Positions 1 to 8,116 of a stretch of DNA of 64,000 bases are shown here, piece after piece. The stretch is from Paraburkholderia antibiotica (lineage in GTDB: Bacteria; Pseudomonadota; Gammaproteobacteria; Burkholderiales; Burkholderiaceae). Location of the stretch: positions 682,001 to 746,000 of the forward strand of contig NZ_JABBFZ010000001.1 of NCBI RefSeq assembly GCF_012927125.1, read 5' to 3'. The translations under genes were made by a program, and so were the position numbers. Each line of letters opens with the position of its first letter. Positions within the stretch are counted from its first letter, which is position 1. The notes beneath the pieces were generated by a model. The model was not told the origin of the DNA, did not search any database, and saw only the letters and a program-made list of their open reading frames with translations.

Positions 1-238
1 CTACTCGTACGGGATCTATCTGTACGGCTTCATGGTGCAGCAATGCATCGCGGCGCTCGCGCCGCAACTGAGCCACGTGATGTCGCTGGTGGTGGCCGGG
101 CCGCTGATTCTGGTGTGCGCGGCGCTGTCGTGGCATTACGTCGAGCGGCCGGTGCTGACGTGGTGTCGCGCGCGCCTCGCGCCGCAGCGTGCAGTGCTGG
201 CGACGGGTATCGCGCCACGCGATCAGGCTGCGCGGTGA
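1..238 (+). CDS. Acyltransferase 3 family protein, C-terminal end (5' truncated by window edge)
   Basis: The open frame runs from the first bases (frame starting at base 2) to TGA at 236-238. It holds the last roughly 78 residues. One clear hydrophobic segment (around SLVVAGPLILVCAALSW) is followed by HYVERP, the usual C-terminal signature of integral-membrane O-acyltransferases of the OafA/YrhL type. These enzymes move acyl groups onto surface polysaccharides or lipids at the inner membrane. The substrate cannot be judged from this fragment. Bases 239-475, between this gene and folD, contain only GATCGGC-rich short palindromes and no gene I can support. Confidence 0.75.
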   Translation, partial: YSYGIYLYGFMVQQCIAALAPQLSHVMSLVVAGPLILVCAALSWHYVERPVLTWCRARLAPQRAVLATGIAPRDQAAR

Positions 239-475
239 TGTAGCGGAAGTCGGGGAGCGAGCCGCGGAAGCGGAGCGGGATGAGGCGGAGATAGACGGCC
301 GATCGAGGCCGATCGGCGGTCGTTCGACGACGGGAGCGTTCGACACCTCCCGGGAGGGGGCCGTCAGATCGCATCGATCTATCGGCTCCCGCGCGGACGA
401 CGTGGCGCGGCTGTGTGACCAGCCTGCGCCGTCCGCGCTGATTGACGCGAGATGCGCGTGGTGCGCGCGTTGCGC

Positions 476-1348
476 TTACGCCTTCGCAGCCTGCGCCGCG
501 TCCGCTTCGCGCTCGGCCGCTTCGATCGTGTTGACGAGCAGCATCGTGATCGTCATCGGACCGACGCCGCCTGGCACCGGCGTGATGTGGCCGGCCACTT
601 CCTTGACGCCCGCGAAGTCGACGTCGCCGCACAGCTTGCCGGCGTCGTCGCGATTCATGCCGACGTCGATCACGGTCGCGCCCGGCTTCACCATCTCGGC
701 GGTCAGGATGTTGCGCAGGCCGGTCGCGGCGACCACGACGTCGGCGTTGCGGGTGTGCGCGGCGAGATCGCGCGTCTTGCTATGGCAGATCGTGACGGTC
801 GCGCCCGCTTCGAGCAGCAGCAGCGCCATTGGCTTGCCGACGATGTTCGAGCGGCCGATCACCACCGCGTTCGCGCCCTTCAGATCGATGCCGTAAGCCT
901 CGAACATCTTCATCACGCCATACGGCGTGCACGGACGGAACAACGGCTGGCCGGTCATCAGCGCGCCGGCATTGGCGACGTGAAAACCGTCGACGTCCTT
1001 CTCCGGTGCAATCGCCTCGATCACCTTGTGGCTGTCGATGTGCTTCGGCAGCGGCAATTGCACGAGGATGCCGTGGATCGCCGGATCGCGGTTCAGTTCG
1101 TCGATGCGCGCGAGCAGGTCGGCTTCGGGCAGGTCGGCCGGATAACGGTCGAACGACGAACCGAGACCGTTGTCGTGGCAGGCCTTGACTTTGTTGCGCA
1201 CATACACTTCGCTGGCCGGATTGTCGCCGACCAGAATCACGGCGAGGCCCGGCTGATGGCCGCGGGCGGTGAGGGCGGCGGCGCGCGTGGCGACGTCGGC
1301 GCGCAGGGTCTTGGAGAGGGCGAGGCCGTCGATCAGTTTGGCAGTCAT
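476..1348 (-). CDS. folD: Bifunctional methylenetetrahydrofolate dehydrogenase / methenyltetrahydrofolate cyclohydrolase FolD
   Basis: This cytosolic enzyme interconverts 5,10-methylene-, 5,10-methenyl- and 10-formyl-tetrahydrofolate with NADP, supplying one-carbon units for purines and formyl-Met. The predicted 290 residues match the family length. Visible family features are YVRNK with the catalytic Lys in the N-terminal half, GILVQLPLP, the Rossmann segment [17 protein letters not shown], and the C-terminal [11 protein letters not shown]. The start is set at MTAKLIDG (ATG at 1348); the open frame continues 31 codons upstream but that part is arginine-rich and lacks family similarity. The gene reads leftward, away from the two-component pair, and appears to be a single transcription unit. 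Confidence 0.96.
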   Translation of the reverse strand: MTAKLIDGLALSKTLRADVATRAAALTARGHQPGLAVILVGDNPASEVYVRNKVKACHDNGLGSSFDRYPADLPEADLLARIDELNRDPAIHGILVQLPLPKHIDSHKVIEAIAPEKDVDGFHVANAGALMTGQPLFRPCTPYGVMKMFEAYGIDLKGANAVVIGRSNIVGKPMALLLLEAGATVTICHSKTRDLAAHTRNADVVVAATGLRNILTAEMVKPGATVIDVGMNRDDAGKLCGDVDFAGVKEVAGHITPVPGGVGPMTITMLLVNTIEAAEREADAAQAAKA

Positions 1349-1902
1349 GGTCGGTCGAGGATTGAGTCGGGAATCGGATCGGGAATCGGGTCGGCACAGG
1401 CGGCGCGGCGAGCGGCACGCGGCGTTCGCCGCAGCGCGCACGCGGTACTCAACGCGCTCGGGCGCCCGGTGGCGTCAGTCTGTCGGCCCGTGACGGGCAC
1501 GCAAGGCCGGGTCGCGGAAGCGCCACTGCAAAGTCCGACATTATACCGGCGCGGGGGCGGGCTTCCGCGGTGATTCGGGAGGGACGACGGACGAAGAGGG
1601 GGGCAACTGCGGAAGGGAGGGGATGCGCCGCGCGGGGCGCATCGTTCGGCACATGGGGTGCTGCGCCGCTGGAGTGCACAGATCGGCTCAGCGCTGTGGC
1701 CCGATGACGATCTGGCACGAACCGGCACAACCCGGCTGCGAGGCGACCAGGCGGCGAGGCGAGTCATCCAGGCGAGCGACCCGAAAGCCCGGCTCAATCC
1801 GCTCAACGGCCGCATCGCAACAGGCCGTTGCCTGCCGGGCGCGCGCGGCCCTTCACACAAAGAGCCGCGCTCACCATCATGGCGCGCGCGCCAACCGCCT
1901 GC
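1349..1902. other. Intergenic region between folD and the response regulator gene, no gene supported
   Basis: These 554 bases are GC-rich and contain several overlapping arginine- and proline-rich open frames on both strands, none with a recognisable domain or convincing ribosome site. Near 1367-1390 there are two tandem copies of a 12-base unit (GTCGGGAATCGG, then ATCGGGAATCGG). The folD promoter and leader must lie at the left end. I see no obvious terminator for the regulator gene that ends at 1903. Confidence 0.6.
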
Positions 1903-2547
1903 TTACTGGGCGGCCTGCGGCTTGTTCGACAGCGCGAGTCGCAGCAGATCGGCGACCGTGTTGACGTTCAGCTTTTCCATGATGTTCGCGCGATGCGCTT
2001 CGACCGTCTTGATGCTGATGCCGAGGTCGTCGGCGATCTGCTTGTTCAGGCGGCCGGCGATGATCCGCTCGAGCACCTGATGCTCGCGCGCGGTCAGCTT
2101 GCCGAGGCGCTCGGCGGCGGCGCGCTGCTGCTGGACGCTGCTGCTTTCGCTGCGCGCCTTGTCGAGCATGCGCTCGACCAGCTTGCGCAGTTCGGCTTCG
2201 TCGAACGGCTTCTCGATGAAGTCCATTGCGCCTTTTTTCATCGTCGATACTGCCATCGGCACGTCGCCGTGGCCCGTCACGAAGATGATCGGCAGCGACG
2301 CGTTGTCGGCGATCAGGCGCTCCTGCAGCTCGAGCCCGCTCATGCCGGACATCCGCACATCGAGGATCAGGCATGCGATCTGGCCCGGATGCTGATGCGG
2401 CTGCCATGCGTCGAGGAACTGCTCGGCGCTCGAGAAGCACTGAACGCGGTAGCCGTTCGCCTCCAGCAGCCAGCGCAGCGAATCTCGCACGGCCTCATCG
2501 TCGTCGACGACAAAGACGGTTTCCTGTGTGGTGACTGGGCTGTTCAT
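1903..2547 (-). CDS. FixJ/NarL-type response regulator (receiver plus LuxR-type helix-turn-helix)
   Basis: This is a 214-residue two-component response regulator. The receiver domain (about residues 10-125) has the acidic pocket VVDDDEA, the phospho-acceptor Asp63 in LILDVRMSG, the switch Thr in FVTGHGD and the conserved Lys in IEKPF. The C-terminal LuxR-type DNA-binding domain (about 145-210) reads LTAREHQVLERIIAGRLNKQIADDL. The layout and the TGHGD and KPF motifs place it in the FixJ/TtrR/DctR-like group. Its ATG overlaps the stop of the upstream kinase gene by four bases, so the two are translationally coupled partners. The pair is divergent from the pyruvate dehydrogenase genes. The target genes are not known from sequence. 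Confidence 0.93.
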   Translation of the reverse strand: MNSPVTTQETVFVVDDDEAVRDSLRWLLEANGYRVQCFSSAEQFLDAWQPHQHPGQIACLILDVRMSGMSGLELQERLIADNASLPIIFVTGHGDVPMAVSTMKKGAMDFIEKPFDEAELRKLVERMLDKARSESSSVQQQRAAAERLGKLTAREHQVLERIIAGRLNKQIADDLGISIKTVEAHRANIMEKLNVNTVADLLRLALSNKPQAAQ

Positions 2548-5069
2548 AGCTCTCCCGTAACGGTTTGTGGTGTCGGCGCCTCGGACCCGCCGTTGCTCGG
2601 GCCGTCAGGCTCCCCAATGGGCAGACTGCAATGGAACGTGGCGCCCGTGATGTGGCCGTCGGATTCGACGTTGTTGACCACCCACAGACGCCCGCGGTGC
2701 GATTCGATAATCGAACGGCAAATGTTCAGCCCCATGCCCATACCATCGGACTTGGTGCTGTAAAACGGTTCGAACAGACGCTCGGCGGTCGCTTCGTCGA
2801 CGCCCGGCCCCTGATCGACGACGCTGATGCAGACGAAGCCGCTCTCCAGCCGCACGACCACCCGGATCACCGGATCGACCGCGTTCGGCCGCGCTTCGGC
2901 CATCGCTTCGAGGCCGTTCTTCACGAGGTTGACCAGTACCTGCTCGATCAGCACCGGGTCGACGTAGATCACCGGCAGACGCGAGCGCAGGTCGGTGACG
3001 ATACGGATGCGGCGCTTCCTCGCTTCGATTTCCGCCAGACCGACCGCGTCCGCGACGATGTCCGCGACACGTGTTGCCTGGCGCTTCGGCTCGCTGCGCT
3101 TCACGAACTCGCGGATGCGCTTGATGATCATGCCGGCGCGCACCGCCTGTTGCGCGGTCTTTTCGAGCACCGGCAGCAGGTTGTCGGGCGTCGTACGACC
3201 GGATTTAACCAGTGCGACGGTTCCTGAGCAATAGTTATTGATCGCGGCGAGCGGCTGATTCAGTTCGTGCGCGAGCGAGGAGGCCATTTCGCCCATCGTC
3301 ATCAGGCGGCTCGTGAACTGCAGCTTTTCGTCCTGCTGGCGCGACAGTTCCTGCGCCTGCTTGCGGGTCGTGATGTCGGTCGCGATCTGCATCTGCGCGA
3401 GATGGCCGTCGACCCACTGGATGTACTGACGGCGCACCTCGAACCACTTCTGGATGCCCGGGATATAGATTTCCTGCGCGTCGGCGGTGCTTTCGGTCAG
3501 CGCGGCGGCGGGCAGGCCGACGTAGGTATCGACCATGTCGATCGAATCGGACGACGCCTGCGAGCTGTCGAAGCCGCCGCCCGCGAGTTCCAGATGGCCG
3601 TCCGGACGGATGCCGAACAGGTGCCGGTAGTAGCGGTTCGCGAACAGCAGTTCGGCTTCGTCGGCGGCCAGCACGGAGACGGCCGCGTCGAGGCTTTCGA
3701 GCACGGTCGTGAAGCGTTCGTGCGCGGCGGCGAGCTCTTCGCGCGCGCGCTTGGGCTCGGTGATGTCGGTCATCGACGACATCCAGCCGGTCTGCCGGCC
3801 CGAGCTGTCGATCAGCGGCGACACGTAAAGGCGCGCGTGGAACGTGGAGCTGTCTTTGCGGCGCACTCGCAGCTCGAAGCCGGACGACGGCGCCTTGCCG
3901 CGCAGCGTCATGTCGAGCTGGCGCTGCATTTCGGGGTAGGCATCGCGCGGCCAGTAGGCGAACGGCGCGCTCTTGCCGACGAGGTCGCTTTCGTCCCAGC
4001 CGGTCATCCGGCAGAACGCCGGGTTCACGTGGGTGATGCGCCCGTGCATGTCGAGCACGCGCATGCCGATCAGCACCGAGTTTTCCATCGCGCGGCGGAA
4101 GAACGCTTCCGCGTACAGCGCCTGCTGCGCCTCGAAGCGCTGGCGCGTGTGTTTCCACAGACTCCACAGGCTCCACAGCACGAAGCAGGACAGGCCGGCC
4201 ACCAGCCAGACCAGCGTGTTGTTGGTGAAGTTGGTGATCTGCGGAAACGCGTACACGCGCACCGAGATGCCCTGGCCCGGCGGGTCGAGCGGCAGGTCGT
4301 AGAACATGTCGCGCGGCAGGCGCGGGCGGGTCGACGTGGTGGTCAACTCGCGGTTGTTCACGTCGATGATCGAGATCTTGTATTTGGCCGACAGCTCCGG
4401 CGGGATGTCGCGCTTCAGGATGCCTTCCACCGAGAACACCGCGGCGATCGTGCCGAGGAATTCACGGTCGCGGAAGATCGGTGTTTGCAGCGTGATGAAG
4501 CCGTTGCCGAGGTCGTCGTAGATGAGCGGCGAGTAGACCTGGCGGCGTGTGTTGCGCGCGTCGGCGAAACCGGCCTTGACCGCTTCGTCCATCTGCGCGT
4601 CGTTGGGGCGCGCGAGCCGCTGGCCGAGCACCGGCGGCGCCGCGTTCGGCCAGCGCGGCTGCTGCTGGCTCGTGTACCAGTTCATGTAGAGGATTTCCGG
4701 ATGCCCCTGCATGATGTCCGTGCTGCTCACCTGGAACGAATGCTGGTCAGCATGGCCGGCGGCCAGATCGCGCGCGAGCGCCTGAATCTGCTCCTGCGCG
4801 CCGGTCATCGACAAACGGATCTGCTGCTGCGCCCACGCGACGTTGCGGTACAGCGTGTCTTCCTGTTGCTGCTGCTCGCGCCGGTTCAGACTCCACAGAA
4901 TCAGGCTCATCACGACCAGAAACACCAGGATCGACAGGAGCGGCGTCAGCAGATAGGAGTTGGACCACCATGGGCCATGGTGCCAGCGAGGAGACGGCGA
5001 CGAATCCGCTGGCGAACCGGCGGTGCGCGCCGAGCGAGAGAAAAGCCGTTCGGTCAACATGCGTGGCAT
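2544..5069 (-). CDS. Membrane sensor histidine kinase with periplasmic sensor and PAS domains (FixL/DctB-like)
   Basis: The predicted 841-residue protein is the kinase partner of the adjacent regulator. A first membrane segment lies at about residues 39-61 and a second at about 282-303. The roughly 220 residues between them form a periplasmic sensor domain of the Cache/DctB-like kind (inferred from layout). Two cytoplasmic PAS-like domains follow; the first ends in the PAC motif MSSMTDITEPKRA. The HisKA box has His601 in LAHELNQPLAAINNY, and the ATPase domain shows NLVKNGLEAM, VDQGPGV and GMGMGLNI. The start is uncertain: ATGs at 5069 and 5060 are both weak, with GAGGGA 14 bases upstream of the first; a TTG at 5102 is less likely. 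The ligand is unknown. Its position opposite aceE suggests a carboxylate or pyruvate-related signal, which is inference. Confidence 0.9.
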   Translation of the reverse strand: MPRMLTERLFSRSARTAGSPADSSPSPRWHHGPWWSNSYLLTPLLSILVFLVVMSLILWSLNRREQQQQEDTLYRNVAWAQQQIRLSMTGAQEQIQALARDLAAGHADQHSFQVSSTDIMQGHPEILYMNWYTSQQQPRWPNAAPPVLGQRLARPNDAQMDEAVKAGFADARNTRRQVYSPLIYDDLGNGFITLQTPIFRDREFLGTIAAVFSVEGILKRDIPPELSAKYKISIIDVNNRELTTTSTRPRLPRDMFYDLPLDPPGQGISVRVYAFPQITNFTNNTLVWLVAGLSCFVLWSLWSLWKHTRQRFEAQQALYAEAFFRRAMENSVLIGMRVLDMHGRITHVNPAFCRMTGWDESDLVGKSAPFAYWPRDAYPEMQRQLDMTLRGKAPSSGFELRVRRKDSSTFHARLYVSPLIDSSGRQTGWMSSMTDITEPKRAREELAAAHERFTTVLESLDAAVSVLAADEAELLFANRYYRHLFGIRPDGHLELAGGGFDSSQASSDSIDMVDTYVGLPAAALTESTADAQEIYIPGIQKWFEVRRQYIQWVDGHLAQMQIATDITTRKQAQELSRQQDEKLQFTSRLMTMGEMASSLAHELNQPLAAINNYCSGTVALVKSGRTTPDNLLPVLEKTAQQAVRAGMIIKRIREFVKRSEPKRQATRVADIVADAVGLAEIEARKRRIRIVTDLRSRLPVIYVDPVLIEQVLVNLVKNGLEAMAEARPNAVDPVIRVVVRLESGFVCISVVDQGPGVDEATAERLFEPFYSTKSDGMGMGLNICRSIIESHRGRLWVVNNVESDGHITGATFHCSLPIGEPDGPSNGGSEAPTPQTVTGEL

Positions 5070-5195
5070 TGTAGCGCAGCACGTCCCTCGCAAATGACGC
5101 AAAAAAGCGCGGAAAGTACCGTTAATCGGAGCAAACTAGCCGGCGGATACGCCGATCGGCAGTCAAATCAGGTTGCATTGCAGCAATTTTCCGCA

Positions 5196-5216
5196 TTATG
5201 AGAATTGATCTCGTAA
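5196..5216. promoter_or_regulatory. Imperfect palindrome between the kinase gene and aceE, candidate operator
   Basis: The 21 bases read TTATGAGA, five bases, then TCTCGTAA: two 8-base arms with one mismatch. It lies 14 bases upstream of the candidate -35 of aceE in the divergent control region. Its two halves (TATGAGAAT and ATCTCGTA) also occur, in the same order, in the iclR-lutA control region. Which regulator binds is unknown; the neighbouring FixJ-type regulator and the IclR protein are both candidates. Confidence 0.4.
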
Positions 5217-5229
5217 TTTGAAAATTTGG

Positions 5230-5259
5230 TTGCGCGGACGTCGGGACCCTTATTACAAT
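5230..5259 (+). promoter_or_regulatory. Candidate sigma-70 promoter for aceE
   Basis: TTGCGC (5230-5235) and TACAAT (5254-5259) are separated by 18 bases. They precede the aceE start by about 77 bases and lie just downstream of an imperfect palindrome. The -10 is good and the -35 moderate. Confidence 0.4.
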
Positions 5260-5335
5260 CGGCCGGAGCTGCCGCGGCCTGTCCTGTGTCCGCGTGGTCT
5301 GTTCAAAGTGCGTTCCCCATACCCAGGAGACGAGC

Positions 5336-8032
5336 ATGTCCGCTGTACCCGACGAAGTCATGAAATATGTCGCCGCCGAGAAAGACGACGATCCCCAGGA
5401 AACCGGCGAATGGCTGGAAGCGCTGGATGGCGTGATTTCTGCTGTAGGCCCTGACCGTGCCCACTACCTGATCGAGAAGCAGATCGAATTCGCGCGCGTG
5501 CACGGCGAACATCTGCCGTTCTCCGCCAACACCCCGTACATCAACACGATTCCGGTCGCGCGCCAGGCGAACATCCCCGGCGACCAGGACATCGAACACC
5601 GCATCCGCTCGTACACCCGCTGGAACGCGATGGCGATGGTGCTGCGCGCCGGCAAGGAAACCAACGTTGGCGGCCACATCGCGTCGTTTGCGTCGGCGGC
5701 CACGCTGTACGACGTCGGCTACAACCACTTCTGGCATGCGCCGTCCGCCGAGCATGGCGGCGACCTTGTGTTCGTGCAGGGTCACTCGTCGCCGGGCGTC
5801 TACTCGCGCGCGTTCCTGCTCGGCCGCCTGACCGAGAAGCAGCTCGACAACTTCCGTCAGGAAGTGGGCGGCGAGGGCATCTCGTCGTATCCGCACCCGT
5901 GGCTGATGCCGGACTTCTGGCAGTTCCCGACCGTGTCGATGGGCCTCGGCCCGATCATGGCGATCTACCAGGCGCGCTTCATGAAGTACCTGCAGGCGCG
6001 TGGCATCGCGAAGACCGACGGCCGCAAGGTCTGGGCCTTCCTCGGCGACGGCGAAACGGACGAGCCGGAATCGCTCGGCGCGATCGGCATGGCCGGCCGC
6101 GAGCGTCTGGACAACCTCGTGTTCGTGATCAACTGCAACCTGCAGCGTCTCGACGGTCCGGTGCGCGGTAACGGCAAGATCATCCAGGAACTCGAAAGCG
6201 AGTTCCGCGGCGCCGGCTGGAACGTCATCAAGGTCATCTGGGGCAGCCGCTGGGATGCCCTCTTCGCGCGCGACAAGTCGGGCGCGCTGATGCGCCGCAT
6301 GATGGAAGTCGTCGACGGCGAGTACCAGACGTACAAGTCGGAGTCGGGCGCATTCGTGCGCGAGCACTTCTTCAACACGCCGGAACTGAAGGCGCTGGTC
6401 GCCGACTGGTCCGACGACGACATCTGGAACCTGAACCGCGGCGGCCACGATCCGCACAAGATCTACGCGGCGTTCACGGAAGCGTCGAATTCGAAGGGCC
6501 AGCCGACCGTCATCCTCGCGAAGACGATCAAGGGCTACGGCATGGGCGAAGCCGGCCAGGCGATGAACATCACCCACCAGCAGAAGAAGATGCAGGTGGA
6601 GCAGCTGAAGAAATTCCGCGACCAGTTCCGTCTGCCGATCACCGACGAGCAGATCGTCGACGTGCCGTACCTGACGTTCGAGGAAGGCTCGAAGGAGCTC
6701 GACTACATGCGCCAGAAGCGCATGGACCTCGGCGGTTATCTGCCGGCGCGTCGTCAGAAGGCCGAATCGCTGCCGGTGCCGGATCTGGCGGCGTTCGATC
6801 CGCTGCTCAAGGGCACGGGCGAGGGCCGCGAGATCTCGACGACGATGGCGTTCGTGCGGATCCTGAACATCCTGCTGAAGGACAAGACGCTCGGCAAGCG
6901 CGTCGTGCCGATCGTGCCGGACGAGTCGCGTACCTTCGGTATGGAAGGCTTGTTCCGCCAGATCGGTATCTGGAATCAGGACGGCCAGAAGTACGTGCCG
7001 GAAGACTCCGACCAGCTGATGTTCTACCGCGAGTCGGAAACCGGTCAGATCCTGCAGGAAGGCATCAACGAAGCCGGCGGTATGGCCGACTGGATCGCCG
7101 CCGCGACGTCGTACTCGACGCACGGCGAGACGATGATCCCGTTCTACATCTTCTACTCGATGTTCGGCTTCCAGCGTATCGGCGACCTGTGCTGGGCCGC
7201 GGGCGACATGCGTTCGCGCGGCTTCCTGCTGGGCGGCACCGCTGGCCGTACGACGCTGAACGGCGAAGGTCTGCAACACGAAGACGGTCACTCGCTGCTG
7301 TGGGCCGCTTCGGTGCCGAACTGCATCAGCTACGACCCGACCTTCGGCTATGAACTCGCGGTCATCGTGCAGGACGGTCTGCGCCGCATGGTCGCCGAGC
7401 AGCAGGACGTGTACTACTACATCACGGTGATGAACGAGAACTACGAGCACCCGGCGATTCCGCAGGGCGAGACCGTAGCCGAGGACATCATCAAGGGCAT
7501 GTACTCGTTCCGCAAGGTGTCGGCCGACAAGAAGACGCCGCACGTGCAGCTGATGGGCGCGGGCACGATCTTCAACGAAGTGATCGCCGCCGCCGACCTG
7601 CTGAAGAACGACTGGGGCGTCAATGCGGATCTGTGGAGCGTGCCGAGCTTCACCGAACTCGCGCGCGAAGGTCACGAAGTGCAGCGCTTCAACCTGCTGC
7701 ACCCGACCGAAGAGAAGAAGCTCTCGCACGTCGAGAAGCTGCTGAAGGACGCGCCGGGTCCGGTGATCGCATCGACCGACTACGTGCGTGCGCTGACCGA
7801 GCAGATCCGCGCGTTCGTGCCGCAGAAGTTCGTCGTGCTGGGCACCGACGGTTACGGCCGTTCGGACACGCGCGAGAAGCTGCGTCACTTCTTCGAAGTC
7901 GATCGCTACTGGGTCACGGTCGCCGCGCTCAACGCGCTGGCTGACGAAGGCACGATCGAACGCAAGGTGGTCGCCGAGGCGCTCAAGAAGTACAACCTTG
8001 ATCCCGCCAAACCCAACCCGATGACCGTCTAA
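5336..8032 (+). CDS. aceE: Pyruvate dehydrogenase E1 component (homodimeric type) AceE
   Basis: E1 decarboxylates pyruvate with thiamine diphosphate and passes the acetyl group to the lipoyl domains of AceF, in the cytosolic complex that makes acetyl-CoA. The 898-residue length matches the single-chain Gammaproteobacteria/Betaproteobacteria-type E1 (E. coli 887). The thiamine diphosphate motif begins at GDGETDEPES (about residue 237) and ends near INCNLQ. HSSPGVYSRAF and the C-terminal VLGTDGYGRSDTR region are also typical. The start is ATG 5336 with AGGAGA at 5325-5330; the frame extends 14 codons upstream without family similarity. It is first in aceE-aceF-lpdA. A divergent two-component pair upstream may regulate it. 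Confidence 0.98.
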   Translation: MSAVPDEVMKYVAAEKDDDPQETGEWLEALDGVISAVGPDRAHYLIEKQIEFARVHGEHLPFSANTPYINTIPVARQANIPGDQDIEHRIRSYTRWNAMAMVLRAGKETNVGGHIASFASAATLYDVGYNHFWHAPSAEHGGDLVFVQGHSSPGVYSRAFLLGRLTEKQLDNFRQEVGGEGISSYPHPWLMPDFWQFPTVSMGLGPIMAIYQARFMKYLQARGIAKTDGRKVWAFLGDGETDEPESLGAIGMAGRERLDNLVFVINCNLQRLDGPVRGNGKIIQELESEFRGAGWNVIKVIWGSRWDALFARDKSGALMRRMMEVVDGEYQTYKSESGAFVREHFFNTPELKALVADWSDDDIWNLNRGGHDPHKIYAAFTEASNSKGQPTVILAKTIKGYGMGEAGQAMNITHQQKKMQVEQLKKFRDQFRLPITDEQIVDVPYLTFEEGSKELDYMRQKRMDLGGYLPARRQKAESLPVPDLAAFDPLLKGTGEGREISTTMAFVRILNILLKDKTLGKRVVPIVPDESRTFGMEGLFRQIGIWNQDGQKYVPEDSDQLMFYRESETGQILQEGINEAGGMADWIAAATSYSTHGETMIPFYIFYSMFGFQRIGDLCWAAGDMRSRGFLLGGTAGRTTLNGEGLQHEDGHSLLWAASVPNCISYDPTFGYELAVIVQDGLRRMVAEQQDVYYYITVMNENYEHPAIPQGETVAEDIIKGMYSFRKVSADKKTPHVQLMGAGTIFNEVIAAADLLKNDWGVNADLWSVPSFTELAREGHEVQRFNLLHPTEEKKLSHVEKLLKDAPGPVIASTDYVRALTEQIRAFVPQKFVVLGTDGYGRSDTREKLRHFFEVDRYWVTVAALNALADEGTIERKVVAEALKKYNLDPAKPNPMTV

Positions 8033-8060
8033 GGCATCACCCGTGTGCCATGGCGCACGC

Positions 8061-8088
8061 GCCCGCTCCTCGAACGCGAGGGGCGGGC
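8061..8088 (+). other. Strong hairpin in the aceE-aceF spacer
   Basis: Two 12-base arms (8061-8072 and 8077-8088) pair with only one G-U wobble around an AACG loop. No U-tract follows, so it does not look like an intrinsic terminator. It sits in the 84-base gap between aceE and aceF and could protect or process the transcript; that role is inference. Confidence 0.5.
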
Positions 8089-8116
8089 GGCGTGCGCGGC
8101 CCAGGAGACACTAACA

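Noticed and set aside
3267..5201. 644-codon open frame antisense to the sensor kinase
   Set aside because: High-GC coding DNA opens long antisense frames. The translation is low-complexity His/Arg/Ala-rich with no domain, whereas the opposite strand has all histidine kinase motifs.
5303..7888. 861-codon open frame antisense to aceE
   Set aside because: Shadow of aceE caused by codon bias; no recognisable protein features. The same reasoning removes the long antisense frames at 8111-10006, 16258-18099 and 62460-63905.
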